This document shows, in pieces, positions 5,702 to 8,442 of a DNA stretch of 8,442 nucleotides (position 1 is the stretch's first letter; each line of letters begins with the position of its first letter). A program made the translations under genes and the position numbers. This stretch comes from an uncultured Pseudomonadota bacterium. Its GTDB lineage: Bacteria > Pseudomonadota > Gammaproteobacteria > Burkholderiales > Burkholderiaceae. Below the pieces are notes generated by a model. That model saw only the letters and a list, made by a program, of their open reading frames with translations. It did not search any database and had not been told where the DNA came from. Location: positions 1-8,442 of the forward strand of contig CAMLIZ010000185.1 in assembly GCA_946480245.1 (NCBI GenBank). Reading direction: 5' to 3'.

Positions 5702-7483
5702 TCAGAGTTGATCGTCCGCCAGGGCCAGCGTGCTGGCGGCGCCGCCCGTGACGATGTCGCGCAGCATCGGCGCCTGCACCAGGACATGCGCCGCGTAATG
5801 GCTGGCTGTGGCGCGCTTGGTACCGAGAAAGCCCGCATCGCCCGCGCCCGCCGCGAGTTGCGCGGTAGCGGCTTCGGCCAGGCGCGCCGACAGCCAGCCG
5901 CCGATCACGGTGCCCGCCAGCCGCAGGAAGGGCACGGCGCCCGCCGCGCACTGCGCGGGTTGACCGTCGTGGGCCAGCAGCCAGTCGGCCGCTTCGTCCA
6001 GCGCCTGGGCAGCGGCTGCCAACGCGCGGCCGATCTGCGCCAGCACTGCATCGGGCGATTCGACCAACCGGCGCGCATCGCCGTCGATGCGGCCCAGCAG
6101 CGCCTTCAGCGTGCGCCCGCCCTCGCGTGCCAGCTTGCGGCCGATCAGGTCGTTGGCCTGGATGCCCGTGGTGCCTTCGTAGATGGTCGTGATGCGCGCG
6201 TCGCGCATGTGCTGCGAGGCGCCGGTTTCCTCGACGTAGCCCATGCCGCCATGCACCTGCACGCCGTCGGACGTGATGCCCTGCGCGCTGTCGGTACACC
6301 AGCCTTTGACCACCGGTATCAGCAGGCCGACCAGGGCCTGCGCCTGCGCGCGCTCCTGCGCATCGGCGTGGCCCGCGGCGCGGTCCATCTGACCGGCGCA
6401 GAAGTAGGCCAGCGCGCGCATGGCCTCGGTGCGGGCCTTCATGTCCATCAGCATGCGCCGCACGTCCGGGTGGCCTGCGATGGCGGTGCTGCCGCTGATC
6501 AGCGGCTTGCCCTGCACCCGCTCCAGCGCATAGGCGCGTGCGCGCTGGTAGGCGCGCTCGGAAATGCCCACGCCTTCCAGGCCAACGTTCAGCCGCGCGT
6601 GGTTCATCATGGTGAACATGCAGGCCAGCCCCTGGTGCGGCTCGCCGACCAGGTAGCCGATAGCGCCGCCGCTGTCGCCAAAACTCATCGACGCCGTGGG
6701 GCTGCCGTGGATGCCCATCTTGTGCTCAATCGACGTGCAGGCCAAGTCGTTGCGTTCGCCCAGGGTGCCATCGTCGTTGACCAGGTACTTCGGGCACAGG
6801 AACAGCGAGATGCCTTTCACCCCCGGTGGCGCATCGGGTAGGCGCGCCAGCACCAGGTGCACGATGTTCTCGGCCATGTCGTGCTCGCCCCAGGTGATGA
6901 AGATCTTGTTGCCGCTGACGCGGTAGTGGTCGCCCTCGTGTACGGCACGGCTGCGCAGCGCGGCCAGGTCGGAGCCGGCCTGGGGCTCGGTGAGGTTCAT
7001 GGTGCCCGTCCAGCGGCCCTCGACCATGGGTGCCAGGAAGCGGCGCTGGAGTGCGTCGCTGCCATGGTGCGCAATGGCCTCCACCGCGCCCAGCGTGAGC
7101 ATCTGGCACAGGCTGAACGCGAGGTTGGACGACTTCCACATCTCCAGCACGGCGGTGGAGACCAGCGTGGGCAGGCCCTGGCCGCCCCATTCGGTGGCAG
7201 CGGGCATGCCGTTCCAGCCGTTCTCGCAGAAGCTGGCCCAGGCTTCGCGAAAGCCGTCGGCGGGCGTGACCCGACCATCGTGCCAGCGCGCGCCCTGCAC
7301 GTCGCCGGGGTGGTTGAGCGGATCCAGCACGCCAGCGGCGTAATTAGCCGCCTCCTGCAGGATGGCCTCGACCAGGTCGGGCGTGGTTTCTTCATGGTCC
7401 GGCTGGGCGCAGATCGCGTCCAGGCCGCCGACCTCTTTCATGGCGAACAGCATTTCGCGCAGGGGGGCTATGTAGACAGACAC
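5702..7483 (-). CDS. Large acyl-CoA dehydrogenase, DmdC-like subfamily
   Basis: This 593-residue protein belongs to the long acyl-CoA dehydrogenase group (about 590-600 residues, with an extra C-terminal helical domain), not the 380-400-residue group. It should form an alpha,beta double bond in an acyl-CoA using FAD and hand electrons to ETF. Visible landmarks are the FAD/substrate signature [13 protein letters not shown] at 162-174, the second signature from [13 protein letters not shown] (409-421) through RDARI, and IYEGT with the likely catalytic base Glu436. The C-terminal extension (about 455-593) is Ala-rich and helical. Annotation pipelines often call this type 3-methylmercaptopropionyl-CoA dehydrogenase, but the true substrate varies and cannot be read here. 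The start is GTG at 7481-7483, supported by AAGGA 8 nt upstream (7492-7496). It sits 24 nt after the transporter and 24 nt before etfB, so an operon is likely. Confidence 0.93.
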   Translation of the reverse strand: MSVYIAPLREMLFAMKEVGGLDAICAQPDHEETTPDLVEAILQEAANYAAGVLDPLNHPGDVQGARWHDGRVTPADGFREAWASFCENGWNGMPAATEWGGQGLPTLVSTAVLEMWKSSNLAFSLCQMLTLGAVEAIAHHGSDALQRRFLAPMVEGRWTGTMNLTEPQAGSDLAALRSRAVHEGDHYRVSGNKIFITWGEHDMAENIVHLVLARLPDAPPGVKGISLFLCPKYLVNDDGTLGERNDLACTSIEHKMGIHGSPTASMSFGDSGGAIGYLVGEPHQGLACMFTMMNHARLNVGLEGVGISERAYQRARAYALERVQGKPLISGSTAIAGHPDVRRMLMDMKARTEAMRALAYFCAGQMDRAAGHADAQERAQAQALVGLLIPVVKGWCTDSAQGITSDGVQVHGGMGYVEETGASQHMRDARITTIYEGTTGIQANDLIGRKLAREGGRTLKALLGRIDGDARRLVESPDAVLAQIGRALAAAAQALDEAADWLLAHDGQPAQCAAGAVPFLRLAGTVIGGWLSARLAEAATAQLAAGAGDAGFLGTKRATASHYAAHVLVQAPMLRDIVTGGAASTLALADDQL

Positions 7484-7507
7484 AGCGAATTTCCTTGATG
7501 GCTACGA

Positions 7508-8442
7508 TCAGGCGTTTTGCGGCGTCTGTTGCGACGGGCGCAACTCGCGTGCAGCCTCTTGCGGGCCCACCGACGCCGGGCCGCCATGCCTGATGAACGC
7601 CAGGGCGATCGAGCCGATGATCCCGAAAGCCCCGATCACCAGGAAGTTCTGCTCCAGCGGCAGCTCAAGCGCAACGATCTGGCCGATTAGCAGCGGCGCC
7701 GCGATCGCGCCCAGGCGCCCCACGCCGGAGGCCATGCCGATGCCGGTCGAGCGGATGGACATCGGGTAAAACTGCCCGCAGTAGGCATAGGCCACCAATT
7801 GCGCGCCGGTGGTGCAGGCGCCGACCGCGCCGATGATCAGATAACGCAGCTCGGTCGAGGTCTGGAACGTCATCAGGTACAGCAGCACGCCGCCCAGCGC
7901 ATACATCCCCACCAGCACCCACTTGATGTTGAACTTGTCGGCGAGCCACCCGCCTCCCACGGCACCGATGATGGCGCCAACGTTCAGCGCGATCACGAAG
8001 CTGAGGGCAGACCCCAGGCTGTAGCCAGCCATAGCCATCAGCTTGGTCAGCCAGCTGCTGAGCGCATAGACCATGAACAGGCCCGAGAAGAAGGCGATCC
8101 AGAACAGCACCGTGCTCGGGCCTCGCCCGTCCTGGAACAGCCGGGAGACCGGCGCACCCGCCACGCGGTCGGCGGTGGGCACGACGAACTGGGCGTCCGC
8201 CGGGTGCTTGACTCCCGGCTGGAGATTACGGGCCACTTCGGCCAGTTCGCCGTTGCGGCTGCGCGAGATCAGGTAGGTCATTGATTCCGGCACCAGCTTC
8301 AGGATGAACGGAATCAGCAGGACCGGCACACCCGCTGCGATGAAAACGACCTGCCAGCCGTACTCGCCGATCAGCTGCTTGCCGAGCACCGCGGCCAGGA
8401 TGCCGCCCAGTGCGTAGCCCGAAGTCATCAGCGCCGTCATCA
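7508..8442 (-). CDS. MFS permease, aromatic acid:H+ symporter-like, 5' end missing
   Basis: The open frame continues through the right edge, so the 311 codons seen here lack the N-terminus (probably about 130 residues, judged from family length near 440). Several hydrophobic segments are visible, including GYALGGILAAVLG, VVFIAAGVPVLLIPFIL and VLFWIAFFSGLFMVYAL. A conserved MFS loop GGGWLADKF lies between two later helices. The stretch QFYPMSIRSTGIGMASGVGR followed by LGAIAAPLLIG is typical of AAHS transporters such as PcaK, BenK and MhpT. It would import an aromatic or similar carboxylic acid with protons. The tail after the last helix is short and hydrophilic. It is followed 24 nt later by the dehydrogenase GTG, which suggests uptake of the acid that is later handled as a CoA thioester. 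The substrate is not determinable. Confidence 0.88.
   Translation of the reverse strand, partial: MTALMTSGYALGGILAAVLGKQLIGEYGWQVVFIAAGVPVLLIPFILKLVPESMTYLISRSRNGELAEVARNLQPGVKHPADAQFVVPTADRVAGAPVSRLFQDGRGPSTVLFWIAFFSGLFMVYALSSWLTKLMAMAGYSLGSALSFVIALNVGAIIGAVGGGWLADKFNIKWVLVGMYALGGVLLYLMTFQTSTELRYLIIGAVGACTTGAQLVAYAYCGQFYPMSIRSTGIGMASGVGRLGAIAAPLLIGQIVALELPLEQNFLVIGAFGIIGSIALAFIRHGGPASVGPQEAARELRPSQQTPQNA

Noticed and set aside
5477..6841. Long plus-strand open frame (454 codons) opposite the acyl-CoA dehydrogenase
   Set aside because: It is a shadow of GC-rich coding sequence, with His/Arg/Ala-rich low-complexity content. It overlaps a gene with intact family signatures throughout.

Overview
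This GC-rich window, with every gene on the minus strand, looks like part of an integrative or conjugative element from a betaproteobacterium, probably of the order Burkholderiales. That placement rests on the base composition, the style of the ETF and acyl-CoA dehydrogenase proteins, and the P-type (TraG/Trb) conjugation genes. It is an inference, because there is no rRNA or other taxonomic marker. In transcription order (high to low coordinates) the genes are: MFS transporter (5' end outside the window), large acyl-CoA dehydrogenase, etfB, etfA, LysR-type regulator, EexN-like small lipoprotein, traG, CopG-type protein, trbB (3' end outside the window).

Region 3995-8442 is a tightly packed catabolic block. 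An aromatic-acid/H+ symporter-like permease is followed by a 593-residue DmdC-like acyl-CoA dehydrogenase and by both subunits of electron transfer flavoprotein. Gaps are 24 nt, 24 nt and 0 nt. This fits uptake of an organic acid, CoA-ester dehydrogenation and a dedicated electron acceptor. The acyl-CoA ligase and the substrate are not visible.

Region 1-3977 is the start of a P-type conjugation module: lysR, eexN, then traG-copG-trbB, whose last two junctions are ATGA stop/start overlaps. TraG is the VirD4-type coupling ATPase, and TrbB is the VirB11-type ATPase of the mating-pair apparatus. As far as I recall, lysR-eexN-traG-copG-trbB is a recurring order in Tn4371-like and related proteobacterial elements.

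The most informative non-coding stretch is 2590-2806, between eexN and traG. It contains a good intrinsic terminator for the upstream transcript, an AT-rich dyad, a weak promoter candidate and a perfect 11-bp inverted repeat that touches the traG ribosome binding site. The conjugation operon therefore looks transcriptionally separated from the catabolic and regulator genes and under its own control. By contrast, no terminator is visible between etfA and lysR (17 nt), so the catabolic transcript could run into the conjugation-linked regulator. I see no CRISPR array, tRNA, rRNA, insertion sequence or attachment site. No completely new system is evident. The regulatory leader and the catabolism/conjugation junction are the points most worth a second look.
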